Shown here: positions 42,558 to 51,423 of the stretch, in pieces
How positions within the stretch are numbered: position 1 is the stretch's first letter
Layout of the letters: the number at the start of each line of letters is the position of its first letter
NCBI RefSeq assembly: GCF_024159265.1
Contig: NZ_JAMYWY010000001.1
Coordinates: 1,860,001-1,924,000, forward strand
Direction of reading: 5' to 3'
Source of the DNA: Paenibacillus sp. 1781tsa1
GTDB lineage: Bacteria; Bacillota; Bacilli; Paenibacillales; Paenibacillaceae
DNA length: 64,000 nt
Position numbers and translations under genes: made by a program
The notes under the pieces: generated by a model
Database searches by the model: none
What the model was told of the DNA's origin: nothing
Seen by the model: the letters and a program-made list of their open reading frames with translations, nothing else

Positions 42558-43839
42558 ATCTGGGGAAACCGGACATCGTACAGCTGCTTCTCTTCGTGTG
42601 CTGCTTACAGGTGGAAGGGCTCCCGTTACGCTCGATCTGGCACGTATGCTTCATCGGGCAGGCCATCGGGTCTATGTTGCGGAGAGTGCCGTACGGCATC
42701 TGACCAGATCATCCAGTGCAGTGGAACAGTGCGCTGTGGTCCCATCGCCGCGTCATAATACACGTGCTTATCTGGAAGAGCTGGAACGGTTGGCACAGGA
42801 TTGGCAGATCGACCTGCTGATCCCCATGTGTGAAGAAGTCTTCTATGTTGCTCAAGGGGCAGACAGACTGCGTGCATATTGCCGTGTGCTGGTTACAACT
42901 CTGGAGCAGCTGCATGCGCTGCACCATAAATATGGTTTTATCCAGCTTGCAGGTTCACTCGGTCTTTCGGTTCCGGATACACGTCTGATCAACAGTCGGC
43001 AGGAATGGACGGAAGCTCAGTCTGTTCTGGGAGAAGAAGGAGATTGGGTATGGAAACCGGTGTATTCCCGCTTCGCAGCCAAAGTTCGCATGCCAACACT
43101 CATAACCGATGACGCTGGGGCAGGGACGGTTCAGGAAGGAAGCGTAAGCGAAAAGAAACATCGACATTTACGTAACGATCCTCCGGAAGAAGGGGAATTA
43201 TCCTCTATTTCACCTTGGGTTGCACAGGCCTTCATTCCGGGTCAGATGTTATGTACATACAGCATAGCCCACGAAGGGCAACTGGTTGCGCACGCCACTT
43301 ACGACAGCCGCTACCGCACAGGAAGTGTGGGGGCCAGTGTGTTTTTTGAACAGGTGGAACATGAGGGTGCCCTTGCATGGGTGAGACAATTTGTGCAGGC
43401 AACAGGTTTTAGTGGACAGATTGGGTTTGATTTTATAGAAGGTCAGGATAGGCAAGTATACGCAATTGAATGTAATCCGAGGGCAACGAGTGGGATTCAT
43501 CTGTTTCACCCCGGAGATGACTTGGTGCGTGCACTAACTGAACCGGAGACGTTGGTCGAGGAAGGAAGAATGGTCACGCCCGCACGGGGCAGTAAAGCCA
43601 TGCTGATGCTACCCATGTTGGGTAACGGACTGCAGCAGATTTTCTGCCAAGGGAAGCTCCGGGCATGGGTAGCTGCCTGGCGTGGAGCCAGGGATGTGGT
43701 CTATATGCGGCAGGATATCCAGCCGTTATTTGAACAATTTGCAGTGGTGCTGACCGCCTGGCGTCTGGCAAGATCACAGAAGTTCTCGCTGACGGAAGCT
43801 TTGACTCACGACATAGAATGGAACGGTGAACAACAATGA
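42547..43839 (+). CDS. ATP-grasp carboxylate ligase
   Basis: About 430 residues; the TTG start at 42547 lies nine bases after GGGAGGAC, overlapping the ketosynthase gene by 11 bases. The N-terminal domain is RVLLTGGRAPVTLDLARMLH, then DLLIPMCEEVFYVAQ. The ATP-grasp part has a core Lys in GDWVWKPVYSRFA, PWVAQAFIPGQMLCTYSI and the metal-binding end GQIGFDFIE...YAIECNPRATSGIHLF. Such enzymes make acyl phosphates and join carboxylates to amines, thiols or alcohols. Here it probably tailors the product of the ketosynthase pathway. Confidence 0.88.
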   Translation: MTTRSGETGHRTAASLRVLLTGGRAPVTLDLARMLHRAGHRVYVAESAVRHLTRSSSAVEQCAVVPSPRHNTRAYLEELERLAQDWQIDLLIPMCEEVFYVAQGADRLRAYCRVLVTTLEQLHALHHKYGFIQLAGSLGLSVPDTRLINSRQEWTEAQSVLGEEGDWVWKPVYSRFAAKVRMPTLITDDAGAGTVQEGSVSEKKHRHLRNDPPEEGELSSISPWVAQAFIPGQMLCTYSIAHEGQLVAHATYDSRYRTGSVGASVFFEQVEHEGALAWVRQFVQATGFSGQIGFDFIEGQDRQVYAIECNPRATSGIHLFHPGDDLVRALTEPETLVEEGRMVTPARGSKAMLMLPMLGNGLQQIFCQGKLRAWVAAWRGARDVVYMRQDIQPLFEQFAVVLTAWRLARSQKFSLTEALTHDIEWNGEQQ

Positions 43840-44831
43840 ACAGAGCATTGGTTACAGGAGCTACGGGATGCCTGGGCAGGCATCTCGCGATACGACTTGC
43901 AAAAGAGGGATGGGAAGTCACGGGCATGGGCCGACAGCCAAAGATTGGTGCAGAACTTGAGTCGGCAGGAATCCGATTTCTGAATGGAGATATACGGGAT
44001 GAGGCGGCAGTAAATGTAGCGTGTACGGGGCAGGATGTGGTCTTTCACTGTGCGGCGCTATCATCACCATGGGGGAAGTATAAGGACTTTTATAGCAGTA
44101 ATGTGGAAGGGACACAGAAACTCATGGATGGCTGCCTGCATAATGAGGTACAGCGATTCATACATGTCTCGACTCCAAGTATTTATTTTAACTACATACC
44201 GCGATTTAACGTACATGAGAATGACCCGTTGCCATCCAGACCAGCCAATCATTATGCAGCCACAAAGCTTCTCGCGGAGCAGGTTGTGATGGAGGGGCAT
44301 GCGAAGGGACTTCCGTCGATCATGATTCGACCGCGAGCTATCTTTGGTCCGTATGATCAGACGTTATTTCCCAGAATTGTCGCAGCGAACGCGAAATCAG
44401 GCGTGCCGATGATCGGCGGGGGACAGGCATTAATCGATCTGACAGGTGTGGATAATGTGGTGGACGCCTTATTGTTGTGCCGTGATGTTGATGCCACAGC
44501 ACTCGGCAGAGCCTACAATATCTCCAATGGTGATCCAAGGGCGTTTAATGAGTTGGTAACCAGCCTGTTTCGTATGCTGGATATGCCGCTGCGTCGCCTT
44601 AATATTCCTTATCGGATGGCATATGGTGTGGCAGCGTTGCTGGAGCGAGTTCATGGCTATATTCCTGCGTTGGGTGAACCCGCGTTGACACGGTATACAG
44701 TCGGCTCTTTGTCCATCCCGCAGACGTTGGATATTACGGATGCACGGGAGCAATTGGGATACGCCCCTCGGGTGTCTATTGAAGAGGGTTTACAACAATT
44801 TGCAGACTGGTGGAGGGCTGAATCATGCTGA
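43836..44831 (+). CDS. NAD-dependent 3beta-HSD/OleD-like reductase
   Basis: A 331-residue extended SDR. RALVTGATGCLGRHLAIRLA is the dinucleotide site. VFHCAALSSPWGKYKDFYSS, VSTPSIYF and HYAATKLLAEQ (Tyr140, Lys144) followed by IRPRAIFGPYD resemble OleD, the reductase that acts on 2-alkyl-3-ketoacids in bacterial olefin and beta-lactone synthesis. It overlaps the ligase gene by four bases (ATGA). In this cassette it would reduce the beta-keto product of the ketosynthase; that is inference from family and position. Confidence 0.88.
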   Translation: MNRALVTGATGCLGRHLAIRLAKEGWEVTGMGRQPKIGAELESAGIRFLNGDIRDEAAVNVACTGQDVVFHCAALSSPWGKYKDFYSSNVEGTQKLMDGCLHNEVQRFIHVSTPSIYFNYIPRFNVHENDPLPSRPANHYAATKLLAEQVVMEGHAKGLPSIMIRPRAIFGPYDQTLFPRIVAANAKSGVPMIGGGQALIDLTGVDNVVDALLLCRDVDATALGRAYNISNGDPRAFNELVTSLFRMLDMPLRRLNIPYRMAYGVAALLERVHGYIPALGEPALTRYTVGSLSIPQTLDITDAREQLGYAPRVSIEEGLQQFADWWRAESC

Positions 44832-45685
44832 CGACAACTCCGGTAGAACTATATCTGGGTGCGGCAGGTTACTGTACACATCCAGAGTTTCTGACGCTGC
44901 GGGGTGGTCGGTTGAAGCCGGTGCCTTTCCCGGCAGGTTTTGCCTGCATCATTCACCCTGTACATGGACCAATCCTGCTGGATACGGGATATAGCTCCCG
45001 CTTTTTCACGGAAACGGCTCATCTGCCCAATGCACTGTATCGTCATATTACACCAGTAGTTTATCGTGAAGAGGATAGTGCCGTTCATTTTTTGGCTGGG
45101 CTTGGGCTGAAAGCTTCGGATATTCGGTATATCATCCTCTCCCATTTTCACGGCGATCACATCGCGGGTGTGAGAGATTTCCCGGAGGCACAATTCATCT
45201 ATCTGCCAAGGGCTTATGATGCTGTGCGCTCCCTTGGTTCGATTGCGGCTGTGAAGGCAGGTTATCTGTCCGGGTTGCTGCCTGAGGATTTTGCGGACAG
45301 ATCATTGCCAGTTACGCGTCAGCCTGAGCGATGGACGAGAGCTGGAGAGGAGTTCCCTTTTGATGAGGTCTACGATATCTTTGGCGATGGCAGTCTGCTG
45401 GGGGTGGATGTATCCGGTCATGCGGAAGGCATGATGGGACTCCTGTTGCGTACAGAAGAACATGATTATTTCCTGTGCGCGGACGCAGTGTGGTCGAGTC
45501 GGGCTTTTCGTGAACAGCGTAGGCCGAATATTCTTGCTGGTATCATTATGTCTGATCGACAGGAATACCACCGTAACTTTGACAAGTTGGTTCAGCTGCA
45601 TCAGCAGTTTCCCCACATTCGGATTGTACCGAGCCATTGTCGAGATGTGCTGGACGCTTGGGGCACAGGAGGGCAGGACTTATGA
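44825..45685 (+). CDS. Metallo-beta-lactamase-fold hydrolase
   Basis: A 286-residue hydrolase with the complete metal set: LSHFHGDHIAG (His107, His109, Asp111, His112), SGHAEGMMG, CADAVW and VPSHC. No signal peptide, so cytoplasmic. It belongs to the lactonase/glyoxalase-like side of the superfamily rather than antibiotic-resistance enzymes. It overlaps the reductase gene by seven bases. A job as thioesterase or lactonase in the pathway is plausible. Confidence 0.9.
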   Translation: MLTTTPVELYLGAAGYCTHPEFLTLRGGRLKPVPFPAGFACIIHPVHGPILLDTGYSSRFFTETAHLPNALYRHITPVVYREEDSAVHFLAGLGLKASDIRYIILSHFHGDHIAGVRDFPEAQFIYLPRAYDAVRSLGSIAAVKAGYLSGLLPEDFADRSLPVTRQPERWTRAGEEFPFDEVYDIFGDGSLLGVDVSGHAEGMMGLLLRTEEHDYFLCADAVWSSRAFREQRRPNILAGIIMSDRQEYHRNFDKLVQLHQQFPHIRIVPSHCRDVLDAWGTGGQDL

Positions 45686-47004
45686 GCAATCCACTTCGTA
45701 TTGTGGTTCATTATGCGCTTGCACGTGGGCTGCGAACATGGAAAACGCGAGAACAACTGGAGCGCTGGCAAGAGCGCCGGATTATTCGACATGTCCATCA
45801 GATCCGTGCCCGATCTCCGTTTTATCGGAAATGGTGGGGTGGCGTGGACGCATCCAACTGGAGAAGTTTTCCATTGATTGACAAATCAATCATGATGCAG
45901 AACTTCGATACACTGAATACGGTGGGCATTACCAAGGACGAAGCGTTGGCTCTTGCAGGTGAGAGCGAAGAAACGCGTGACTTCAAACCCTCCTTTCAGG
46001 GAGTGACTGTTGGATTGTCCTCGGGTACGTCAGGGAACCGGGGGATATTTCTGGTGAGTGATCGGGAGCAGGATGCCTGGACGGGCACGGTGCTGGCCAA
46101 GTTGCTGCCTGGTGGACTGTGGAAACCTGCGAAGATTGCGTTTTTCCTGCGGGCCAACAGTAATCTGTATGAATCGGTGCAGCGTGGCAAATTGCAGTTT
46201 CAGTACTTTGATCTGCTGGAGCGTGTGGAGACCTTGGTGAAGCGACTTGAAACCTACCAACCTACCGTGTGGGTGGCTCCTCCATCCATGCTGCGTCTGT
46301 TGGCGGACGCATATGTGGCAGGCCATCTGACCGCTGTACCCGATAAAATCATCTCTGTTGCCGAGGTGTTGGACCCTCTGGATCGCAAGATACTGGAGCA
46401 GGTCTTCGGACAGACCGTTCATCAAGTCTATCAGTGTACAGAAGGGTTCCTGGGAGCAACCTGTCGTTATGGCACACTGCATTTGAATGAGGATATAGTC
46501 CATATTGAAAAAGAGTACATGGACCCCGCCACCCGGCGGTTCGTGCCCATTATTACGGACTTCTCCAGAACATCACAGCCGATCATCCGATATCGGCTGA
46601 ATGATATTCTGACCGAGGCGGCGATGCCATGTGCCTGCGGTTCCCCGTTTACCGCCATTGAGCGGATTGAAGGCCGCTGTGATGACACGCTTTATTTTAC
46701 ACAACTACATACGGGTGAGGCGGTGCCGGTCTTTCCGGATTTCGTCACCCGTTCGGTCATTGCGGCTTCGCCAGAGATTGAACATTATCGTGTGGTGCAG
46801 CAAGAGGACGGGACGATGGAAGTATCCCTTCGGCTTGGCGGGAGCGCAGTGCTGGAGCAGGTGGAGACGGATGTGCGGGGTGAACTGATGAAGCTGGGAG
46901 AGCGCCTGGAATGTACCTTACCTGAGATCAGATTTGTTCCGTATACATTTGAACCGGGAATTACGAAACTTCGCAGGGTCGAGAGACGACATAGCGGGGT
47001 ATAA
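45682..47004 (+). CDS. Adenylate-forming enzyme, F390 synthetase/PaaK-like
   Basis: A 440-residue protein of the CapK/PaaK/F390-synthetase group. ATG 45682 follows GGAGGG and overlaps the hydrolase stop by four bases. The nucleotide loop is TVGLSSGTSGNRGIFLVSD (about 109-127). WVAPPSMLRLLADA, a later CTEGFLGATCRYGTLHLNED, ITDFSRTSQPIIRYRLND and CACGSPFTAIERIEGRCDD fit the family, the last with the Cys pair and GR-x-D hinge. It should activate a carboxylic acid as an adenylate. In olefin/beta-lactone pathways an AMP ligase (OleC) acts on the hydroxyacid, so a similar step is possible, but OleC belongs to another clade. Confidence 0.88.
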   Translation: MSNPLRIVVHYALARGLRTWKTREQLERWQERRIIRHVHQIRARSPFYRKWWGGVDASNWRSFPLIDKSIMMQNFDTLNTVGITKDEALALAGESEETRDFKPSFQGVTVGLSSGTSGNRGIFLVSDREQDAWTGTVLAKLLPGGLWKPAKIAFFLRANSNLYESVQRGKLQFQYFDLLERVETLVKRLETYQPTVWVAPPSMLRLLADAYVAGHLTAVPDKIISVAEVLDPLDRKILEQVFGQTVHQVYQCTEGFLGATCRYGTLHLNEDIVHIEKEYMDPATRRFVPIITDFSRTSQPIIRYRLNDILTEAAMPCACGSPFTAIERIEGRCDDTLYFTQLHTGEAVPVFPDFVTRSVIAASPEIEHYRVVQQEDGTMEVSLRLGGSAVLEQVETDVRGELMKLGERLECTLPEIRFVPYTFEPGITKLRRVERRHSGV

Positions 47005-47068
47005 GGAATTCAGTAGTCGAGAGGTAGAGGTAGGAGGACAGCAATTACTTGAGGGAGGAAGGTGACGC

Positions 47069-47989
47069 ATGACAGTACAGGAACATCAAACCGAAGCGGG
47101 ACAGGGACGAATCGACACAGCTTCGGATGTAGTGAAGAAGAGGAAGGATGGAGCAAACGCTCCTGTGGCCTTAATTACAGGTACATCCAGTGGTTTTGGT
47201 ATGCTTACCGCAATCACTCTTGCCAAGCAGGGATATCGCGTGGTTGCTACAATGCGTGATCTGAGTCGAAGAGAAGAATTGGTGAAACTGGCTGAACAGG
47301 CGGGGTTAGCTGAACGTTTGCAATATGTACAACTGGACGTAACCGATGCTGAATCCGTGCAGAAAGCTGTAGAGAACGTACTTATTAATAATGGCCGAAT
47401 CGACATACTGGTGAACAATGCAGGATTTGCGGTTGGCGGGTTCATTGAGGAAGTATCGATGGCGGATTGGCGGCGCCAGATGGATACGAATCTGTTTGGG
47501 TTAATCGCTGTGACACGTGCGGTCCTGCCTGTGATGCGTGAACAGAAGCAGGGGTTAATTGTTAACTTGTCCAGTGTCAGCGGGTTGTCCGGTTTTCCAG
47601 GATATGCTCCATATGCTGCCTCCAAATTCGCTGTGGAGGGATTCACGGAAAGTCTGCGGCATGAGATGTCTTCGTTTGGCGTTCGCGTAGTATTGGTTGA
47701 ACCGGGTGCTTATCGTACGCCGATCTGGAATAAAGGTTTGGGTGAGATTCACCGGAGCGAGGACTCTCCGTATAAGCATAAGCTGGATGCGGTTCTTCGT
47801 TATTCCCAACATGCGAGCGAGACGGCACCTGACCCACAGGAGGTAGCAGATCTGATCGGACGAATTGCACGGATGCGTGCACCAAAGCTCCGATATGCGC
47901 TGGGAAAAGGATCGCGTGTGCTGATCATAGGTAAAGCATTGCTACCGTGGAAGTGGCTGGAATGGATCATTGCCCGTGGATTAAAATAG
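47069..47989 (+). CDS. Short-chain dehydrogenase/reductase (SDR)
   Basis: A 306-residue classical SDR: cofactor loop ALITGTSSGFGMLTAITLA (about 35-53), NNAGFAVGG, the Ser in VNLSSVSGLSG and Tyr182/Lys186 in YAPYAASKFAVEG. About 33 extra N-terminal residues (Gln/Glu/Lys-rich) precede the fold; no later start has a better ribosome site than GAGGGAGGAAGG. It lies 64 bases after the adenylate-forming enzyme and may share its transcript, supplying a second redox step to the cassette. It could equally be unrelated. Confidence 0.9.
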   Translation: MTVQEHQTEAGQGRIDTASDVVKKRKDGANAPVALITGTSSGFGMLTAITLAKQGYRVVATMRDLSRREELVKLAEQAGLAERLQYVQLDVTDAESVQKAVENVLINNGRIDILVNNAGFAVGGFIEEVSMADWRRQMDTNLFGLIAVTRAVLPVMREQKQGLIVNLSSVSGLSGFPGYAPYAASKFAVEGFTESLRHEMSSFGVRVVLVEPGAYRTPIWNKGLGEIHRSEDSPYKHKLDAVLRYSQHASETAPDPQEVADLIGRIARMRAPKLRYALGKGSRVLIIGKALLPWKWLEWIIARGLK

Positions 47990-48033
47990 AGATAGGTACC
48001 AGTCAACATTGCATAATTTCCGAAAGGGAGGGA

Positions 48034-48186
48034 TTGACCATCTTTGAATTCACCGTAATTATTTTACTTCTTGCGATTGTGGTTCTGCTCTTTCGCATCA
48101 ACAGCAAGCTGCCGGAACGTGATTGGGTGAAGGAAGCGATGGAACGGGATCGGAATCAGAAACATAACCAGGATGCTCCAAATTAA
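48034..48186 (+). CDS. Small single-pass membrane protein
   Basis: A 50-residue protein starting at TTG 48034, a few bases after AAGGGAGGG. It has one membrane segment (FEFTVIILLLAIVVLLFRI) and a charged cytoplasmic tail (SKLPERDWVKEAMERDRNQK). No family recognised. It sits between the SDR and the DJ-1 gene, 18 bases before the latter's start. Confidence 0.6.
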   Translation: MTIFEFTVIILLLAIVVLLFRINSKLPERDWVKEAMERDRNQKHNQDAPN

Positions 48187-48204
48187 AATAAGCGGAGGTT
48201 GCCA

Positions 48205-48786
48205 ATGAAAATTGCATTCGTTTTGTTTGATGGACTGACTTTCCTTGATTTTGCAGGGTTTTATGATGTGATCAATCGGTTGAATTTCTTTGAACAAACC
48301 AAAGGAACAACGTGGGAAACCTGTGCAATGACAGATCAGGTCACGGATGAGTCTGGTTTAACGATGAAGGTGGATCGAGTGAAGCCTGACCTATCGGAAT
48401 ATGATCTCGTGTTTGTCCCCGGAGGCATGGGAACGCGTAAGCTTCGATACGACGAGGCATTTGTAGGTTGGCTGAGACAGGCTGCGTCTGTACCTTTGAA
48501 GGTTTCGGTGTGCACAGGCTCTCTGCTATTGGGTGCAGCTGGTTTTTTATCCGGCAAAAAAGCAACAACACATCCTTATGCATATGATTTGCTTCAGCCG
48601 TATGTCGATGAGGTGATTCAGAAGCGGATTGTAAAAGATGGAAATGTAATTACGGCCGGTGGAGTAGCCACGTCCATTGATCTGGGGATTTATGTTGTTG
48701 GGTTGCTTGCAGGACAGGAAGCGGCAGCAAATGTGAAACTCCAGATCGATTATCCTTATGAAATGGAGGGAGTGGTCGAAGAATGA
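48205..48786 (+). CDS. DJ-1/PfpI-family protein
   Basis: A 193-residue protein; ATG 48205 follows GCGGAGG by six bases. The nucleophile elbow is KVSVCTGSLLLGAAGFLSGK with Cys103. KIAFVLFDGLTFLDFAGFYD at the start and GGVATSIDLGIYVVGLLAG at the end match the isonitrile-hydratase-like branch. Members act as glyoxalases, hydratases or stress proteins; the reaction here is open. It heads a chain of coupled genes (GNAT, kinase-like). Confidence 0.9.
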   Translation: MKIAFVLFDGLTFLDFAGFYDVINRLNFFEQTKGTTWETCAMTDQVTDESGLTMKVDRVKPDLSEYDLVFVPGGMGTRKLRYDEAFVGWLRQAASVPLKVSVCTGSLLLGAAGFLSGKKATTHPYAYDLLQPYVDEVIQKRIVKDGNVITAGGVATSIDLGIYVVGLLAGQEAAANVKLQIDYPYEMEGVVEE

Positions 48787-49361
48787 ACGAAAATGGAAAG
48801 CAAGAGACCTATATCATTCGCAATATTAAGCGGGATGAAGCAGACGTATACTGGCCTTTTCGACTGGAAGCACTGAAAACACATCCTGAAGCCTTCGGGG
48901 CTTCCTTCGAATGGTCCATTCAGATCCCCATGAATGAAGTGCAGGAACGCATACATAACGAGCCCGACGATTATATTCTGGGCGCATATACAACAGAAGG
49001 AACATTGGCGGGAATGATGGGTTTCAAAAGGGAACACGGCCTGAAACTCAGGCATAAAGGCATGATCTGGGGCGTCTATGTTGCTCCGCTATATCGGGGA
49101 TGTGGGCTGGCTTCGCGCATGCTCAGCGAGGTGCTGGATCGGGGAAGACATCTGGAGGGCATCAAACAGATTAATCTGAGTGTAGTTACAACCAATGAAT
49201 CAGCCAGACGTTTATACGAGCGATATGGATTTGAAGTTTATGGCATCGAGCGTAACGCATTGGAGGTCCATGGTCAAGGATATGATGAAGCGCATATGAA
49301 TTACTTTTATACGGTGCATTCGACATGGAATGAGGATATCACAGCAGGAGGTGTCCTATGA
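48783..49361 (+). CDS. GNAT-family N-acetyltransferase
   Basis: A 192-residue acetyltransferase with the acetyl-CoA site WGVYVAPLYRGCGLASRMLS and the late motif SARRLYERYGFEVYGIER. It resembles the RimI/phosphinothricin-type group. Its ATG overlaps the DJ-1 stop (ATGA) and its own stop overlaps the kinase-like gene, so the three are translationally coupled. Confidence 0.9.
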   Translation: MNENGKQETYIIRNIKRDEADVYWPFRLEALKTHPEAFGASFEWSIQIPMNEVQERIHNEPDDYILGAYTTEGTLAGMMGFKREHGLKLRHKGMIWGVYVAPLYRGCGLASRMLSEVLDRGRHLEGIKQINLSVVTTNESARRLYERYGFEVYGIERNALEVHGQGYDEAHMNYFYTVHSTWNEDITAGGVL

Positions 49362-50242
49362 CAGGTCAAGTTGAACTTGAGATCGACGGTATCCCCTTTG
49401 TCTTGAAAGAGTCTCATTCATTTGATTGGTTACGGCCCATGGGTACGGTCTTTCGAGTATTCGATCAGCAGGATTCAGGCAATCTCTCCTTCGGTATCAT
49501 GCAAAAGGATGGAAAGAGATTGTTTGTTAAATATGCGGGAGCACATACCATTCATGCGAATCATACAGGAAGTCCCCCGGAAGCCATTCGTAATCTGAAA
49601 TCATCTGTTTCGGTCTATGAAGATTTGGCGCATGACACGTTGATCCGATTAACGGATCATTTTGCGACGGATGAGGGCTATGCCTGTGTATTCGATTGGG
49701 TGGAGGGGGAGAATCTTCATAATCACTGGAAATTTCCGCCTCCGGCCAAATATGAAGATCCTCGTTCCCCCTACTATCAGTTCAGACAACTACCGGTGAA
49801 GACAAGGATTGGCGCGATGGAGCAGATTCTTGATTTTCATATCGAGGTGGAGCGGAGAGGTTATGTGGCTGTTGATCTGTATGACGGCAGTCTGATCTAT
49901 GATTTTGACAAGTACGTCATGAAAATTTGTGATATAGACTTGTATCGAAAGGGCTCTTTCATCAATACCATGGGGCGTATGTGGGGTTCTTCTCGTTTCA
50001 TGTCTCCAGAGGAATTTGAGCGGGGTGCACTCATAGATGTGGTTACCAATGTATTCAATATGGGAGCCATGGCATTCGCGCTGCTAGGTGGGGAGAAAGA
50101 CCATTCATATGATAGATGGGATGCCGGAGAGGCTTTATATCAGGTTGTGATACGTGCAGTCAGCGCCGATCGGTCCCAGCGGTACACATCGATTGCGGAA
50201 ATGGGTGAGGCTTGGAAACAAGCTGTGATGCAAGATCGTTGA
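49358..50242 (+). CDS. Divergent protein-kinase-like protein
   Basis: A 294-residue protein that looks like a degenerate Ser/Thr-kinase fold. Candidate parts: the ATP Lys in KRLFVKYAGA, hinge ACVFDWVEGENLHNH, catalytic-loop-like VAVDLYDGSLIYDF (Asp kept, the usual Asn replaced by Ser), the metal loop CDIDLYRKG in place of DFG, and MSPEEFERG in place of APE. Gly-rich loop is weak. It could be an aminoglycoside-phosphotransferase-like or pseudo-kinase. Coupled to the GNAT gene by a four-base overlap. Confidence 0.75.
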   Translation: MTGQVELEIDGIPFVLKESHSFDWLRPMGTVFRVFDQQDSGNLSFGIMQKDGKRLFVKYAGAHTIHANHTGSPPEAIRNLKSSVSVYEDLAHDTLIRLTDHFATDEGYACVFDWVEGENLHNHWKFPPPAKYEDPRSPYYQFRQLPVKTRIGAMEQILDFHIEVERRGYVAVDLYDGSLIYDFDKYVMKICDIDLYRKGSFINTMGRMWGSSRFMSPEEFERGALIDVVTNVFNMGAMAFALLGGEKDHSYDRWDAGEALYQVVIRAVSADRSQRYTSIAEMGEAWKQAVMQDR

Positions 50243-50332
50243 TTCTTGTGAAGGGGATATTCGCAAATATGCAAAATCCATTCGTATGTGTGCGAGAAAT
50301 ACCGTATAATGGAAATTATTAAGGGGGTGCAG

Positions 50333-50704
50333 ATGATGTGCAGATATGCCATGTCGGGACCATACAAAGACATCTATGCATGCTTCAATTGTCGCAAATC
50401 ATTTAAACAAGTTTCCAGATACGACCTGGGCCCAGAAGTGGTGGCACAACTTGAATATAAATGCCCGCAATGTGCTGCGTCTATGGTTAGCATGGGACAG
50501 GATTTCCAGGCGCCTAAACAAAATGATACCAAACAATGGACCAAAGTGATGATTCTGTATCGCCATGGTTATACCTTTCATAATTGTGGGTGCGGGGCTG
50601 GATATCGCCCGGCTGATTTACGTGAATTATCCGCTTTTCTGGAGCAGCAAGAAGCTGGTAAAGGCAGTGAAGGCAAACGATTATTGCAAAGGTTAAGTTC
50701 ATAG
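50333..50704 (+). CDS. Zinc-ribbon protein of unknown function
   Basis: A 123-residue protein; ATG 50333 or 50336 follows AAGGGGGTG. A zinc ribbon is formed by CFNC and CPQC (about 23 and 47), and a second Cys group CGCG lies near 85. An unusual Met-Met-Cys-Arg-Tyr start and FHNCGCGAGYRPADLREL are typical of small Bacillales cytoplasmic proteins. No function is known to me. The following GNAT gene begins two bases after its stop. Confidence 0.7.
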   Translation: MMCRYAMSGPYKDIYACFNCRKSFKQVSRYDLGPEVVAQLEYKCPQCAASMVSMGQDFQAPKQNDTKQWTKVMILYRHGYTFHNCGCGAGYRPADLRELSAFLEQQEAGKGSEGKRLLQRLSS

Positions 50705-50706
50705 TT

Positions 50707-51423
50707 ATGGCTCCTACATCGAACCTGTCGTCTATGGAAATGTTGAAGATACAGGCGGGCACGTTATATACAATCAATGAGCAGCAGCGTCTATTAAGCA
50801 TTAACGAGCCGGGTGGTGGGCAGGCTCCAGCCATTTTTATCGGCATGACTTCTGCCGGTTCACTGATCTATTACCATGAGCAGTTACCGCCGGATCTGAT
50901 GGATGAATTGGGTAAGAATTGCGAGCTTCCATTGGATATTCCGAAACTGATTCGAAAGGTGGAGACCTTTGAGCCAGTTAACCATGTGTGGATGGGACCA
51001 GCCTATGCCTTTCCTGAGTCATCTGACGAATGGAATCAGCAGGTTCAGTTGATTGGTCAGGAGCAGTGTTATTTGCTGGCAGAGCATTTTCCTGAATTAA
51101 CAGATCACTTGCATGAAAAATGGCCTGTTTCGGCTTATGTTATTGGTGATTCTGCTGTGGCAGTGTGCTGCTCCGCAAGGCTCTCCGAACATGGGGCGGA
51201 AGCAAGTCTTTATACGGCACCTGGCTATAGAGGACATGGGTATGCAGCGGAGACGGTAAAATGTTGGCAGTATCATGTCAAGGAGCGTGGACGCATGCCA
51301 ATCTACAGTACATCTTGGGATAATCTCGCTTCCCAGCAAGTTGCCCGTAAACTGGGATTAATTCAGTTCGGTGTGGATTTCAGTATCACAACTGTGGAGT
51401 TGAGGAAGGGCTGTGATGTCTGA
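50707..51423 (+). CDS. GNAT-family N-acetyltransferase, two-domain
   Basis: A 238-residue protein. The C-terminal half is a GNAT domain (SLYTAPGYRGHGYAAETVKC and SWDNLASQQVARKLGLIQFG); the N-terminal 120 residues look like a non-catalytic GNAT-like or GCN5-related half, as in FR47-type proteins. Its stop overlaps the next start by one base (TGATG), so the two acetyltransferases are coupled. Confidence 0.85.
   Translation: MAPTSNLSSMEMLKIQAGTLYTINEQQRLLSINEPGGGQAPAIFIGMTSAGSLIYYHEQLPPDLMDELGKNCELPLDIPKLIRKVETFEPVNHVWMGPAYAFPESSDEWNQQVQLIGQEQCYLLAEHFPELTDHLHEKWPVSAYVIGDSAVAVCCSARLSEHGAEASLYTAPGYRGHGYAAETVKCWQYHVKERGRMPIYSTSWDNLASQQVARKLGLIQFGVDFSITTVELRKGCDV

Noticed and set aside
41556..47004. 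Type II PKS or NRPS gene cluster
   Set aside because: There is no ACP, no carrier-protein Ser motif, no chain-length factor and no condensation domain; only a single KSIII.
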